In this document: in pieces, positions 11,732-23,775 of the stretch
Layout: each line of letters starts with the position of its first letter
Position numbering within the stretch: the first letter of the stretch is position 1
NCBI GenBank assembly: GCA_030998015.1
Contig: JARWMV010000241.1
Location: 310,001 to 374,000 of the forward strand
Length of the DNA stretch: 64,000 bases
DNA from: Ceratorhiza oryzae-sativae
Lineage: Eukaryota > Basidiomycota > Agaricomycetes > Cantharellales > Ceratobasidiaceae
Direction of reading: 5' to 3'
Notes under the pieces: model-generated
Told to the model about the DNA's origin: nothing
The model's database searches: none
The model's input: the letters and a program-made list of their open reading frames with translations, nothing else
Made by a program: the position numbers and the translations under genes

Positions 11732-14190
11732 TTTTGTATAGGAGAGGGGGCGCTGGACAGGAGAACATGTCGGTCAGCTCATCGCCTTTATACTCACTCG
11801 CCAACACAAAATCGAAAATCCGTCCATCCCGATCGCATTCATCCATCCAGCCATGGTCTCCCATTAAATCCAGGTGTCACTTCCAACGAAATATGCGTAA
11901 CCATCCTCCAAATCCACAGCCCACTCACGGGGATAAAATATCAAACAAACAGAGTGCGACGTACTCGGCGGTCTTGAGGGTGGTTTCGTCGATAGCCCAG
12001 GTGAGGCGCGTGACCGGATCAGCATTTGGTTCCGAAGCCGGGCTCTGATCTGCACTGATAAGATAAGATTGAATGGCTTTGCCTTAGAGCTGGTGCTTTG
12101 CGGGTCTCGTTTTCTCCGCCAGAGCGCATACGTACACCTGAACGTAACTTATTCAATTATAGCTCTGGATTGTTGGTTCAAGAGCCTTGTTTGCACAATC
12201 TTGAAAGTTTTAAATAGTCGTTATGGGTCCATACAAGAGTGGAAATAGCTTTGCCTACCAGTCTGTAGCTTACACGTGTTTAATCTGAGAAGAGTTCCAT
12301 TGCGCACGTCGTAGCGTATAGGAGTCCTACGGCTTTCTGTCATAGTTCAACACGTACCATCCGCACCGGGCCGGAGTAATAACGTCGCTATAATCCATTT
12401 ACCGAACTCCATAATTCATTAGCAAAAGCACGGCTCAAAATTGTACACCTTTGCTCCAACGCTCGACCCTCTGATAGCCACAGTTCTCCCTGAGGTGTTT
12501 TTTGGTTCATTAGCCCTCGGTTGGTCCCGAGCATGTGATACCGGGTTGTTCAAGAAAGAATACCCCATAATTTCTAAAACAAATATGCTCACCAAGGTCC
12601 AAGCGAATGCCATATCGGACGGTGCTCTTTGGTCCCTCACATTGCACTTGCACTCAATACAATTCAGTCACAGGAATTAACGAGGAGCTATTCCGCATAT
12701 TCTTCAAGGCTTTGGTTTATAACAATATATGCGTTGCAGTATTTCGTGCCACGCCAAGTGCGTCAATACTTGGCAAATACTCACCTCGCATGATGGCTCC
12801 CTTCGGATACTATTCGACGATACGCGCTCGAGTCCTTCGCTTACATATAGCTACTCTGAGATAATTACGCTGGCCCGGTTGGCAGGATGTTAGCCCCCGA
12901 CCCTGATGTCTAAAGAGTTCACCAAGTGCTGGAGATAAGCACGAGCACAGATGCCTCACTCACCTATGTGGCACGTATAGGCTAAACTAACGGCTTGCCT
13001 ACCGAAATATCCAACCGAAATAAACGCTTTCTAAGCCCCTTCCCTCATAGATCGTTGACGAGCTCCATGAAATCCTGGCGTATTACGCTATAGCCTCTTC
13101 AATAAGACTGCGTCCCCCGTTACATTCGGGCTGATTCGAGATTCGTGCATGCATATAAACTTTTTTTTATATTATAGTCAGGTATTATTTAACGTCGTTG
13201 CGGGGCGAAGCCCTATGGTGCGACGTGCAGACAGAGTACAGGAGAGGCCTGATAGGTACAGAAGAGGCAAGAGCGGACGCTAGGATAGTAAAGAGACTAT
13301 GTGCGACATGCTAGTAAGGAGGTCAACGATAAGAGAACACGCGTCTACTACAGTAGAGAGGTCTAAGAGGGGGGGAGAGAGGGAAAAAATATCATCTGAG
13401 AGTGTCCCTGAAACGGCCTGTGGCCTTAAGGAAGTCGAAAAGGGGGAGGAGCGCCTCCGTATCACAGAAGAGATAGTCTAAGGAGAGTACGTCTAGGTCG
13501 ACAGACTCGAGGTAGATGTAGCGCTCGGCGCATATAAACTTGAACAGGCTGTTGTTCTTTGTGAATCAGTGGTGGTTTCTCATTTTACCTTTTCTCGAAT
13601 TTGCTTCCTTTTTTTCTTCCACGAATATATACATTTCAGAGCCCTCGGGGGAACATGTAATTCAAACGTAGTCTGCGTATTCGACGTTATTCGCCCTTGT
13701 GAGTTTGGAAGACACGGACATCCCACATACGTGTGCACAGCTACCTCCAGTGTTGCATGATTTACGTCAATACCTATCGAGGTGTGATCGGTGGTGATAC
13801 ATGTCAGTCGAGACTCATTGCCCATCTTAGTTGAGGTTGACCGGGGCTTACGTCTATCGCAACTCCAAAGATTTCGTCACGTAATACAATAGCGAACTCG
13901 GTGCCTAATCTGAAGCTCGGCTAGTAGGCAACGTATATAACCCAGGCCGGCTTAGTCCAACAGTGACGGGGAAGAGCCCATGGCCTCCGCTTCCGAATAG
14001 AAGAGCTATCACTCCAACACAAGAATGCATTGCATTACACAAGGGCCATCACAGGGATCGACTTAGTTACCTAAACGGTATTAGAGTCCTCCCTGTGGTG
14101 GTGATCCTCTCCTCTATGTCAGTTAAAATCAGGGTGTGGCTTCTGCGCGGTCGCGGCCATCATCGTGTATCTAAAGGATAAGGATCCAGC
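11732..14190. other. Gene-poor interval with a possible decayed element around 13150-13560
   Basis: The first part is the eL20 promoter. At about 13270-13560 the minus strand has a coding-like stretch (VYLESVDLDVLSLDYLFCDT, then LLPLFDFLKATGRFRDTLR) broken by a stop. The motif GCATATAAACTT occurs on both sides, at about 13153 and 13532. This may be a relic of a transposable element. I cannot assign it. No other gene is supported. Confidence 0.4.
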
Positions 14191-15538
14191 TTGATGACGT
14201 CGATCATGCGCGAGTCGCTTGAAAGGTATAAATCAGCGAGAGGTTGGACTACACAAGAATTATGGGCCTCCCCCGCTAAGGAGTGTTATCGAGCTATGCG
14301 AAACTCTGAGCACTGTGATCCAGATACCGGTACCATTCTCTACTATGTTGTCCCTGGCTCTGAGTCGGAGAACGCACCATCAGACATCCAGTCTGAATCC
14401 GACTCCACTGCTTCCATGATTACGATCGAATCGGATGAATTGACGAGTGAGTTGTTTCGTGAGGCTATTTGCGCGTTTTGTATAACCTTCTGTCTGGTAG
14501 ATTACTTTGTGCTACACCATGGGCGCCAACAGTTTGCAACCACTAACGTTGCACAATGGTTGCCCTCGGATAATATCCGGCTATATATGGTGCAATACCT
14601 TGTGCGTAAATGGTTACTGGGAGGGGACTATCTTGGACCCGTTCGTGAAATACTTGCTCCGGATCCGAAAACCGATAGGGTAAAGCGAGTCCTGGAACTC
14701 AGGACACAAACCGGCACATGGTGAGTTGAAATCTGCATACTAGTCTCGATTCTTAGTTTGCCGTATAGGACACAAATGATGGCCAACGCATTCCCCCATG
14801 TCCAGTTCCTTAGCTTGGATCTAGCGCCAGTCATGCCGCACGTTCCACGCGCCAATGTTGCCTTCGAGGTGTACGACTTCACCCAGGGCTTGCGGCTGGA
14901 TGACTGTTCGCAAGACGTTGTCTTTCTTAATTACCTAGTGCTGATGGTTGGACACTTGTTCGTAATCAACGAATCACCAGCTAATCGGCTTTGCGCAGGT
15001 AAAGGATTATTCCTCATTGCTCCGCGAAGTGCATCGCGTTCTACGGCCAGGCGGGCTCATTCATAGTGTTGACTTTAACCTCCAAGCATGGGACTCAACG
15101 AATCCTTCAATAACTGGCATTCATGCCAGCCCTGCAACCTACAAATTTATTCAAATCGCCAGGGAGCATTTGGTTAGTGCGGGCGTTGATCCTGATAGGT
15201 GTACTAGAGTACCTGAGTGGCTCGCGAAGACGCCAGAAGTGTCAGGTTCAAGGACAGGTAATCGGCAGGGGTTCAAAAACGTGCAGCAGGTAGAGATGAT
15301 GGCTCCGTTTTACCCACACGAGGGGTTCCCGTGCAGCCGTGGGATGGACACAAAGACCATATCACTCTTTACTCTCCTAACTACCATGGTTTTGAGGGAC
15401 CTTCGCGGTGTAATGAAGGATCAGGGGATGACGGATGAAGAGGCCGACCGGTTGAGTGAGGAGGCATTCTGCGAAATGAAACACCCGGAAAAGTGCGCCT
15501 CGTCCAAGTTATACTGTACATATGCGATCAAGGTGTAG
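14191..15538 (+). CDS. SAM-dependent class I methyltransferase (fungal LaeA-like/secondary-metabolism type)
   Basis: Three exons: 14191-14720, 14769-14946, 14999-15538, total 1248 bp, 415 residues. The Rossmann-fold order is visible. Motif I region is KRVLELRTQTGTW, then FPHVQFLSLDLAP (strand 2, acidic Asp for the SAM ribose), VAFEVYDFTQGLRL, CSQDVVFLNYLVLM, and LLREVHRVLRPGGLIHSVDF (motif after strand 5). The N-terminal ~170 residues carry the degenerate region typical of these fungal enzymes. Motif I is odd: the usual G-x-G-T-G has Arg and Gln in place of two glycines (LRTQTG). Substrate unknown; SAM binding may be weakened. The start is the first ATG of a double Met; the second is equally possible. 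Confidence 0.82.
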
Positions 15539-16688
15539 TATAAGCTAACGGATCAGAATCTGGTAATTGGGCTCAGGAATACAAATTTAATGACAAACGA
15601 ACTACGAAGCACTCGAAGGAGTGCCAAAAATTTTACGCTGTTATATCCCTACCTTATGAGCCTGCCTTACCTTCTTTGATCTCATTGCACAGAGGACGGG
15701 GGACAGGGTTGCAAGTTTGGGAGTTCTAATCACTCGGCCAAAACCTGAATATCTAGCTAGCGCGTAGTAACGCCGCAAGGTCTGACAATGCTTTTCCGCG
15801 CTTACTAAATCCCGGTAGCGCTGGTAACGCGTGCTACTTCGGGTCTTACGAGCACTCAGAAGCATCGTTAGACCTGTGGAGCTAGTTCACGCGAACTAGA
15901 TATCCGGGGGCTTGGCTGAGAGGGCCTGAGGGAGTGGGCTGTCGCGTTGTCGCAGTCGTTACGCGATAATGTCGTGAAGTAGATATTTATATTTGACGAC
16001 TCTAAAACCTCTTGATCGAATACAAGGCAGGTCAGAGCGAAAAACAAACTTACTTGTGCTAGCTGTCGGGCGCTGAAGATAGTACCAATGACGAGTCATT
16101 AAACCGAAGTATTGGCACGTGACTTGGTGTTTTTTATATATATACATATTTAACGAGCTACATGAACACCAGGTCAAACCGCTCTGGGATAAAGGGTGAG
16201 AAGAATGTGGAGAGGAAATATGAACTGGAGGTCATGAGGCGGGAAGGTGACAAGCAAGGCGAAGAAGCAAGCACATCATACACAAAGCACGGATCACAAC
16301 AACGGCAGAGTACCGAAGATTAACCTATCTTCGTGAAAGCGTTGGATCGAGCAAGAAATGCAGTGAGGGAAGAAAGGCCTTTCTTCGTGTTGAAGAGGCG
16401 GGGGAAGGAGAAGAAGGATGAAGCGTGATGGAGATTGGGGCGCGCCTCATCATGGAGCACGTGACTTGGTGCGAGCTTCATATCCTTCGCGGCGCGTCTG
16501 GTCTTGACCGTATTTATCGTCATACACCACACGTTGGCTCTGAGTTTACCCTTTTGTCACGACATATATTTACTCATCGAGCGCTTTATATCAGCCCGTG
16601 CCCTTTTTTACAAAGCAGTGAAATATTCGGTCGCTGTTTTCTCGTGGCGCCAGAGTAAACGTACCGGCTCTAACCTCCCTGTGTTGGC
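15539..16688. other. Intergenic, promoter side of MLH1
   Basis: About 1.1 kb. Short open frames only; an AT-rich tract (about 16130-16155). No tRNA or gene recognised. Confidence 0.5.
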
Positions 16689-19600
16689 ATGTCTCGTGTC
16701 GATAAAGAATATATCCAAAGGACGAAACAGCAGAGAGACGTACCGGTCATCCAAAGACTTGATGAGACTTTAGTTAACCGCATAGCAGCGGGAGAGGTTA
16801 GTTGCTGCAACCCATTTCGTTACTCCTACCAAGCCGATTTCTGCGAGCGCTTGCTCAGGCATCTTTGCTCAGATTATACATAGACCTGCATCTGCTTTGA
16901 AAGAATTGATCGAGAATGCTCTGGACGCCGGTGCTACTTCAATCAAAATAATAGCCAAAGATGGGGGGATGAAGCTCTTGCAAATCCAAGACAACGGGTG
17001 CGGTATTAGGGTGAGCATAAATAGGTTAAATCTTTGAAGGCGACAATAATTCGATGATTTTCCATGAGAAATCGGATCTCCCTATTCTCTGCGAGAGGTT
17101 TACTACATCTAAACTAAGGCAGTTTTCCGACTTGAATGAGATTGCAACATATGGTTTCCGAGGAGAGGCACTCGCAAGTATATCATTCGTCTCTCATTTG
17201 AGCGTCGTAACCAAGACTCGAGATGATACATGTGCATGGCGGTAAGTACCACGGACGGAGCGGTTGGTACTGTTTCTAACCTGAATGATGTACAGAGCTC
17301 TATACGAGGACGGGGTTTTGCTCGCACCTAAGGAAGGCGCTCCCGCGGAGCCTGTTGCATGTGCGGGAAACGACGGGACCGTTATTACGGTACGTGGCCT
17401 CTTGATCACTCGCATGCTCATCAAGTCAATTCTCCTTCAGGCGGAGGACTTGTTTTACAACACTCCAGTTCGGAAGTCTTCTCTTCGCAATTTTAACGAA
17501 GAATACACTAAACTATCAGAAGTGGTGACTCGGTATGCAATTCACCAAGCTGGGGTAGCATTTGTTTGCCGCAAGGTTGTTGTTTCGATTTTTGATGAGA
17601 TGAGGGGCTAATATCATTTTTGTAGGTCGGGTCACCCACACCCGACGTTACAACTCCGGCTGGTGCGAGCCGTACCGCTCTAATTAGGCTGCTATTCGGC
17701 GCGGCAGTGGCAGACGCCTTGCTAGAAACCAGCACTTCTTCGTCTGGAGTCTCGGCCACCGCAACCGGAAAGCGAAAGCGACCCAAGGTCGATGCAGAGG
17801 ATATGGAAGAAAACGCTTGGAGTGAAAGCGACGACGAAGCAATCCCACTTGCTAAACGAAAAGACAAAACCCAATGGAAAGCCCAGGCCTTGTTCACAAA
17901 TACCTCATACCAAGGGAAGAAACTTGTCATGTTGCTGTTCATCAATCGTAAGCTCCGTAATACAAAATATTATTTCTACGCCTCAGCCCTTTACAGATAG
18001 ACTCGTGGAATCTCGTCGAATACAGCGAGGAATCGAGACTGTTTATACTGCTATCCTTCCAAAGGGAGCTCATCCATTTATTTATCTTAGGTGCGCACCG
18101 TTCGACCATCTTGTACTCCTTCTTACCCTCGGTTCCAGTCTTGAGGTCGACCCAAAACATGTGGATGTGAATGTTCACCCAACAAAGCGCGAGGTAGGAA
18201 CCTGTACGTCATCAAGGGCTAGCTTACCTTTGGCTCTACAGGTCCACTTTATGAACGAAGATATCATAGTTGAGGCAATTGCTGATACAATACAAACTAA
18301 ACTAGCTTCCCAGAGCTCTCAAAGAACCTTTACGTATCAGACCCTAACTCCCGTTGGGGACTCGGTCACGAGCCCCGGACTTTCCAAAATGCGTGAGAGT
18401 TCAACAGAAACGAGAAAGGCAGTTGCGAATGGGAAACTGAATTTGGACGATGAGCCTCGAGAGCAAAGTCCTCGGAGTAGTAAGTATGATCTTGCTACGG
18501 TTTACCAGTATTAATCGAATGTGATAGACTCTACACCGTCTACTCCAGCTCCTCGCCAACCGCAGAAGGCATTGCCCCAACACCTTGTTCGTACTTCGCT
18601 TCGTGACAGAACACTTGAATCGATGTTTTCGGCTTCATCTATGAACTCTTCACCCACGCCCGTGGGTCGAACAGTACGTAGCCCAAGCTCTAGCACTAAA
18701 CCTATAGGGGAGAGTAGCTCACCAGCCAAGCCCGGCTCCGACAAACCTGTTACTAGTACTCCAGCTAGTTCTCAGACTCAAGCCGACATAAGCTTGGTCC
18801 CAGAAGAAGGATTGGATGAAGATGAAGTTCTTCGAAATTCGGTGGCCAATATGGTTGTGAATGACAAGAGTGCAGACGACGAACCTCCACTACCAACGCT
18901 TGCTGAAATACCCGAAAGCAAGTGTTTTTTGACAAGTTTATTGGAACTACGGAAAGAGGTGGAAGCAGAGAGTCATAGTCGTAGGTTTACTGGCGCATAT
19001 ATCCTGGATAGATCGTGCTCACTTTTATTCCAGATTTAAGCGAAATTCTCAGAGGCTCCAAGTTTGTTGGCATTGTCGATTTTGAAGCCGCACGATCCCT
19101 TATTCAACATGAGCTAAAGCTTTATCTCGTGAATTATTCTACGGTCGTGTGCGTAGTCATCTGGTGTATATGTGCGCCTACTTATATTATCTGTAGAGAG
19201 GAACTGTTTTATCAGCTGGGGCTACGCCAGTTTGGGAATTTTGATGTCTTGAGGCTTTCTCCTGCTCCTCCCTTGCGGGAACTTGTTCACCTAGCAGCGT
19301 CGGAGAACCAAGATATTATTCAGGCCGGGCTAGATCCAAGTAAAATAGCTGATGTGAGTGAGCGTGATTGCTAAACGTCGGCCACAATCTTACCGTTAGT
19401 AGAAAATAACGCGAATATTACTTGGCCGCCGTGAAATGCTGGAAGAATATTTCTGCATATCGATCAATAAGGAGGGACTCGTGGAACAGCTGCCCATGCT
19501 TCTTCCTGGCTACATGCCCAATATCGATATGCTTCCCGTGTTTCTGATGCATTTAGGCCCAAGGGTAAGCAGGAGTTAAACCAGTAAACCGAATGAGCTA

Positions 19601-19893
19601 ACGCGTGTGACAAGGTGGATTGGAAATCAGAGAAGGGTTGCTTCTCCACAGTTTTTCGTGAAATCGCTCGGTTCCATGTTCCTTCTTTGCCAATAGACTT
19701 GAAGGATTTAACAGGTGGCAATTCAGAGGAGGGAAAACATACACAAGTAATCCAGGAGATGTCCCGCCAACACAGACATATCTTGTTCCCCGCAATTCAG
19801 CGATACTTGGTTGCCCCGAAGCGACTGCTGGAGAGGGACGTTGTTCAGATTGCGAATTTACCTGACTTGTACCGAGTATTTGAGCGATGTTGA
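16689..19893 (+). CDS. MLH1: DNA mismatch repair protein MLH1 (MutL homologue)
   Basis: Nuclear MutL-family ATPase; forms MutL-alpha with PMS1 and acts after MutS-alpha in mismatch repair. Fourteen exons: 16689-16796, 16873-17010, 17069-17241, 17296-17389, 17441-17575, 17626-17947, 17997-18090, 18139-18193, 18242-18479, 18528-18980, 19034-19148, 19197-19353, 19403-19564, 19615-19893. Sum is 2523 bp, 840 residues. GHKL ATPase motifs are intact: [30 protein letters not shown] and [10 protein letters not shown]. The linker is Ser/Pro-rich and poorly conserved. The C-terminal dimerisation domain runs from about residue 570 and ends with FERC, the invariant MLH1 tail that contributes to the PMS1 endonuclease site. 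ATG 16689 gives [13 protein letters not shown] before the conserved [17 protein letters not shown]. Confidence 0.97.
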
Positions 19894-22800
19894 AGGCGTT
19901 GACCGTGTGTCATATCCTGCGCACCTAGTAATATATATATTTTGCCATGCTTGATGTTACATGACAGCCTGTCTCCATTTTATTACATGATCAGGTATAT
20001 GCGCATCAATCCAACCTCAATTGAAATGATATGACTGAAACACGCAAATCTTCACTCGCCATGGCCAAGTGTCCCCCACCCAAATATCGAAACCGGCCGA
20101 TCCCTCGCTTTGCGCTCGTCCTCAGACATGGAGGGGGAATTGGTGGGTTCAGAAACCCCCTCCCAGTGTTTAAAATAGTATTCGCGCACGTGTACTCAGG
20201 AGCCACGGCCCGCTCCCGAAAACCGGTGCGGCGAAGAGGATCATCTGAGGATTTGAGGCCGTTGACAGCAGTAGCCGCATTATTCACGCCGGCAGTGCGC
20301 TCATTTTCTTATTTCTACTGGACCAAGCAATCGATCCCTTTCCGAATTCCTTATAGTCTTCACCTGTACGTTTTCACGTTCGGGTTTTCAGACGCTCTCC
20401 TCGAACTGGCGAAGTACCTTGACCACATCTTGCCGCATTTTAATGGCAAAATGGCCACGTACCGCATTCGTCTGGGAACTATCGACATCTAAGGGCGTTG
20501 GGCTCGGCCTTGAAAGCAGCTTCACGGGTATTGTAATCCTCGGTCGGTACGAGTGCGACTCTCGGACATGGAGGGGGCGAGAGGCTCGGATTTTTTGTCG
20601 TGAAATGCATCAGTAAAAATCTCGACGTCGGAAAAGTCCGGGCGCTTGAAGCGTTGAACCGGGCAGCCTGAGGGGCGAACTCTAAGCAAAAAAGACACGC
20701 ACGCGTCTTATTTACATGGAAAGACTCGGCTGCGGTTTTAACTTTGGCAGCTTTCGATCACACTGGGTCGAGTTGAGCAAAGGGTGATAGTTGTGGCGGG
20801 AGGCGCACCTTGAACCTCGGACGGATTGATTGCTAGATTGGCTTCAGGATTGCGAATACACGCAATGAACCGTAGGAGACTGTCAAAAATGCAAGCGTTG
20901 TATGATACAGCACTTGCTGATAAAACTGATATCAGAATCTTCGTCGTTAGCAGCCAAAGTAGGTCGTCAGGGTGTATGCGAAAAAAAAATCGGCTCTTGT
21001 CCAGCCTTTGCGGTTATTCCGGTCTCAATGTCAATCTATGGCGGCAATGCAACGCGCACGACTATTTTCGGTCGACATGCCAAGGTTTAAGTCAAGGTCA
21101 ACATGCGTAGGTACCATGCTCGTCCGACTTGCGGCTCTTTCGTTGGGTTACACCTGGGATCTATTAGCTTGGTTGCTGGACAACCACATACCTACCGTTT
21201 GATTTTTTTTTGAGAACCTTAACTGTTTAAACAGGTCGAGCCCAGCTGGGGTCTGGGCAATCGCACATACCCGTCAGCGCGTCCGCATTGTTTCGGTGGC
21301 CACCACTGATTGAGGCGTTGCTCACAACACCCTCCCGGAACCCGCGACGATCACGAGTTCTCGATTTTCTCACTGCCACTTGGGCCATCAACAAGCCGAA
21401 AGGCGAGTGAGAGAAGTACCAGGCTCAATCACCTGTACACCTTGACGGCTCGGAGCTTTTAGCAAGAGAATTCGGTTTAACCCGCTTGAAGATAGTCACG
21501 TTGCAGGATAGCGAGGGCTTCGACACGATAGGTTTAAATCCTCTAGAACCAGATCTGCGCCATGGAGCTAACTCCGCTACTCAGGTTCCAAATCGGGCTG
21601 ATTACAAACTATAGAAGGGTCCACGAGCAGGCTTCGTACCCTGCTCGCACTGTTTTAGGTTCTTGAACAGGCCAGACATTACTGCTATTCAAGTGTTCCA
21701 CTATTACTACGTATGAGAATTTCAATGATTCCCGCAATCCTAGGGAGAAGCCTGGCGTAGGCCCAAGCTCAGGAAGCTATACATCCTCGACGTTTCCTCC
21801 TAGTTCCTTTCCATGGAGACGGTGAGGCCGTAATCACCTCGGTCTCATTGGTAGGAACCGTGAAGTGCGAATATTTATTGAGCGGCCTTTTGACCAACCG
21901 ATGGGTAATCGTAAAAGTTGCTCTGAACAAAAAAAGAACCCAGCAAACCTGTGGCGTGCTTGCTGGATGTAACCAGATCGCCCCTACCCACATACCTGAA
22001 TGCATAGAGCGGAGCAAAGAGGTATGTCTGAATGAGCCTCATTGGTTCCAGAATCGTGGGTCGAGAATCGAAGCGCTCACGCTCAGGTCTGGCGGTCCAA
22101 AATTGGGGCCTTGGCCAACGCGATGCAGGCCAACCGCCGATATTCACAAACTCCCCGAGAGACGTATTCCCCTCAATAACTGTAGCCAGAACGAAATTAA
22201 CGAACTAAGATACTAGCGTGGCCCTAACCAAACTACCCCAAATTGACAACATTAGTTGTAAACATATCAGGATCCCAATGCCAATTATCTCGGCAATTGA
22301 TATCCAGTGTATATTAGGTCGAGTTTCAGTCCAGCGATATGTCAAAAGGGATATACTCCAATTATATGGCAATGAAAATATTTTACAAAATATGGTTCTG
22401 CGAGGAGATTGAGGACAGCGTAAAATGGCTATGTGCTAAATTTCATCTTGATGGCCACGAGCAAGACGCGATCCAGATATAGCGGCAACGGATAAATTCG
22501 GGGACTGTTTGATGTATATTCCTGCCCCTAGAGATCAAGGTGGAATTTGCGACAAGGTTATTTCATACGGTACTCTATGTCCTCGGGAAACTGTGCTTTG
22601 GCATGTGGAATAGGTTGAAGGTACCGTGGGACCCCACAAAGTGGAACACTTTCACAATGCTGCCCGCAACATGCTGGTGCATATTTTACGGTGGCAATTT
22701 TCAGAGAACATCATGTACCCCAAGGCCACAGCGCATTCAAACCTTTGATGCTCAAGACGGTTGACCCCAGGATGTGGGACAAACAATTCACCGCGCTTGC

Positions 22801-23156
22801 TCCGTTGTGTAGTGCATTGAATCCCAAGAGTTCGTCTAACAGTTCTATAATTACGGCTTGCCCCTTTAGGAGGAATTCCCGGCCCTTACGACATACTCCT
22901 TCGGGGAGGGCCAGATTGAAACTCGTCCTAACATTGACTGGTGTACATAGAACGGTGTGCCCCACTGAACCCAGCTCACGTTTGCATTCGAATTAGTTGT
23001 ACTCTTTTGCAAAGCATTCTTCAAGATAGCATTTTGCCTGGGAGTGTATTTGATCGAACCAACTAAACTTATGAAAATAGCCATTAGGCCCCCAATGACA
23101 CGGTGTATCCACTAGCACCAAGACCATAAACTTAATTAAATCGGAATGTTCCAGGT
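19894..23156. other. Gene-poor interval with coding-like but broken fragments
   Basis: Stretches at about 20290-20490, 20495-20620, 20826-21110 and 21230-21420 on the plus strand look coding in composition (for example LLELAKYLDHILPHFNGKM and SMSIYGGNATRTTIFGRHAK). They cannot be joined into one frame with splice sites. On the minus strand 23084-22711 contains KYTPRQNAIL, which weakly recalls the copia integrase YTPQQNGIA motif, so a decayed copia fragment is possible. No intact gene is supported. Confidence 0.35.
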
Positions 23157-23728
23157 TTACAATAGCAAAAAGCCAGCCGCGCCCATGACAAAAGCAGCGG
23201 CCGTGACCCCCACAGCTCCGGCGATGTTCGGCGCAACGGCGACTGCGGCGTTGCCAGATCTCGTAGGCTACATGTGTGTTAGTTTGTTTGTGATATGTTT
23301 TCTCGAGTACCTACGTTAGCAGCGGCCGAGGAAGCCGACGAGACGACCTGCGAAACGGAGCTTAAGATCGACTAGGAAGAATAAGCTAAAGCTCCCCAAT
23401 TGGTAACGAGACTCACGCTAATAGCACTGTTTGCTGGAGCGGTGGCAGAAGCTACCGCACTCGACAACGACGCTGCAATCGACGATGTGGAAGCCTGCGC
23501 TTGGAGCGTGTCGAGCTGGCACCAGCCTCGATAGAAGACAAGGCAGCGGACGCGGAGGATGAGATCTGAGAGGCTGACGCGGACAGAGAGTTCACAGACG
23601 CTGGGGAGGGGAGGGTCAATACACATTTCCCGTCGATCTGGTAGACACGTACTGGTACTAGACTCACTATTGCTCTGGCCGTAGACAGCGGCGGCACAGA
23701 GAACAGCAACAGCAGCAGAGAGTTTCAT
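23157..23728 (-). CDS. Small Ser/Ala-rich GPI-anchored cell-surface protein (frame break inside)
   Basis: The N-terminus MKLSAAVAVLCAAAVYGQSN is a clear signal peptide. After a short intron comes a low-complexity Ser/Ala region (SLSASASQISSSASAALSS ... SIAASLSSAVASATAPANS). Two further introns (starting GTGAGTC after 23410 and GTAGGTA after 23310) lead to the C-terminal NIAGAVGVTAAAFVMGAAGF plus LLL, a typical GPI-attachment signal. The stop is TAA at 23157-23159. Around 23505-23520 the frame must shift by one base to join the two Ser-rich halves. This is either a sequencing indel or an unrecognised intron. The role is probably structural in the cell wall; no enzymatic domain. A TATA box lies 41 bp upstream of the ATG. 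Confidence 0.65.
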
Positions 23729-23768
23729 GGCGAGGAGAATGAGCTCGGCGTAGGTTGGGGAACCTCCG

Positions 23769-23775
23769 TTTTATA
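23769..23775 (-). promoter_or_regulatory. TATA box of the GPI-anchored protein gene
   Basis: TATAAAA on the minus strand, 41 bp before the ATG at 23728. The spacing implies a short 5' UTR, so it could also be fortuitous. Confidence 0.45.

Noticed and set aside
15700..15900. tRNA-like GC stems
   Set aside because: No acceptor/T-arm pair (GTTCRAATC) or A/B box could be placed.
22711..23084. Second copia integrase fragment
   Set aside because: Only KYTPRQNAIL resembles the family; the following residues do not align, so I left it as a possibility inside the intergenic entry.
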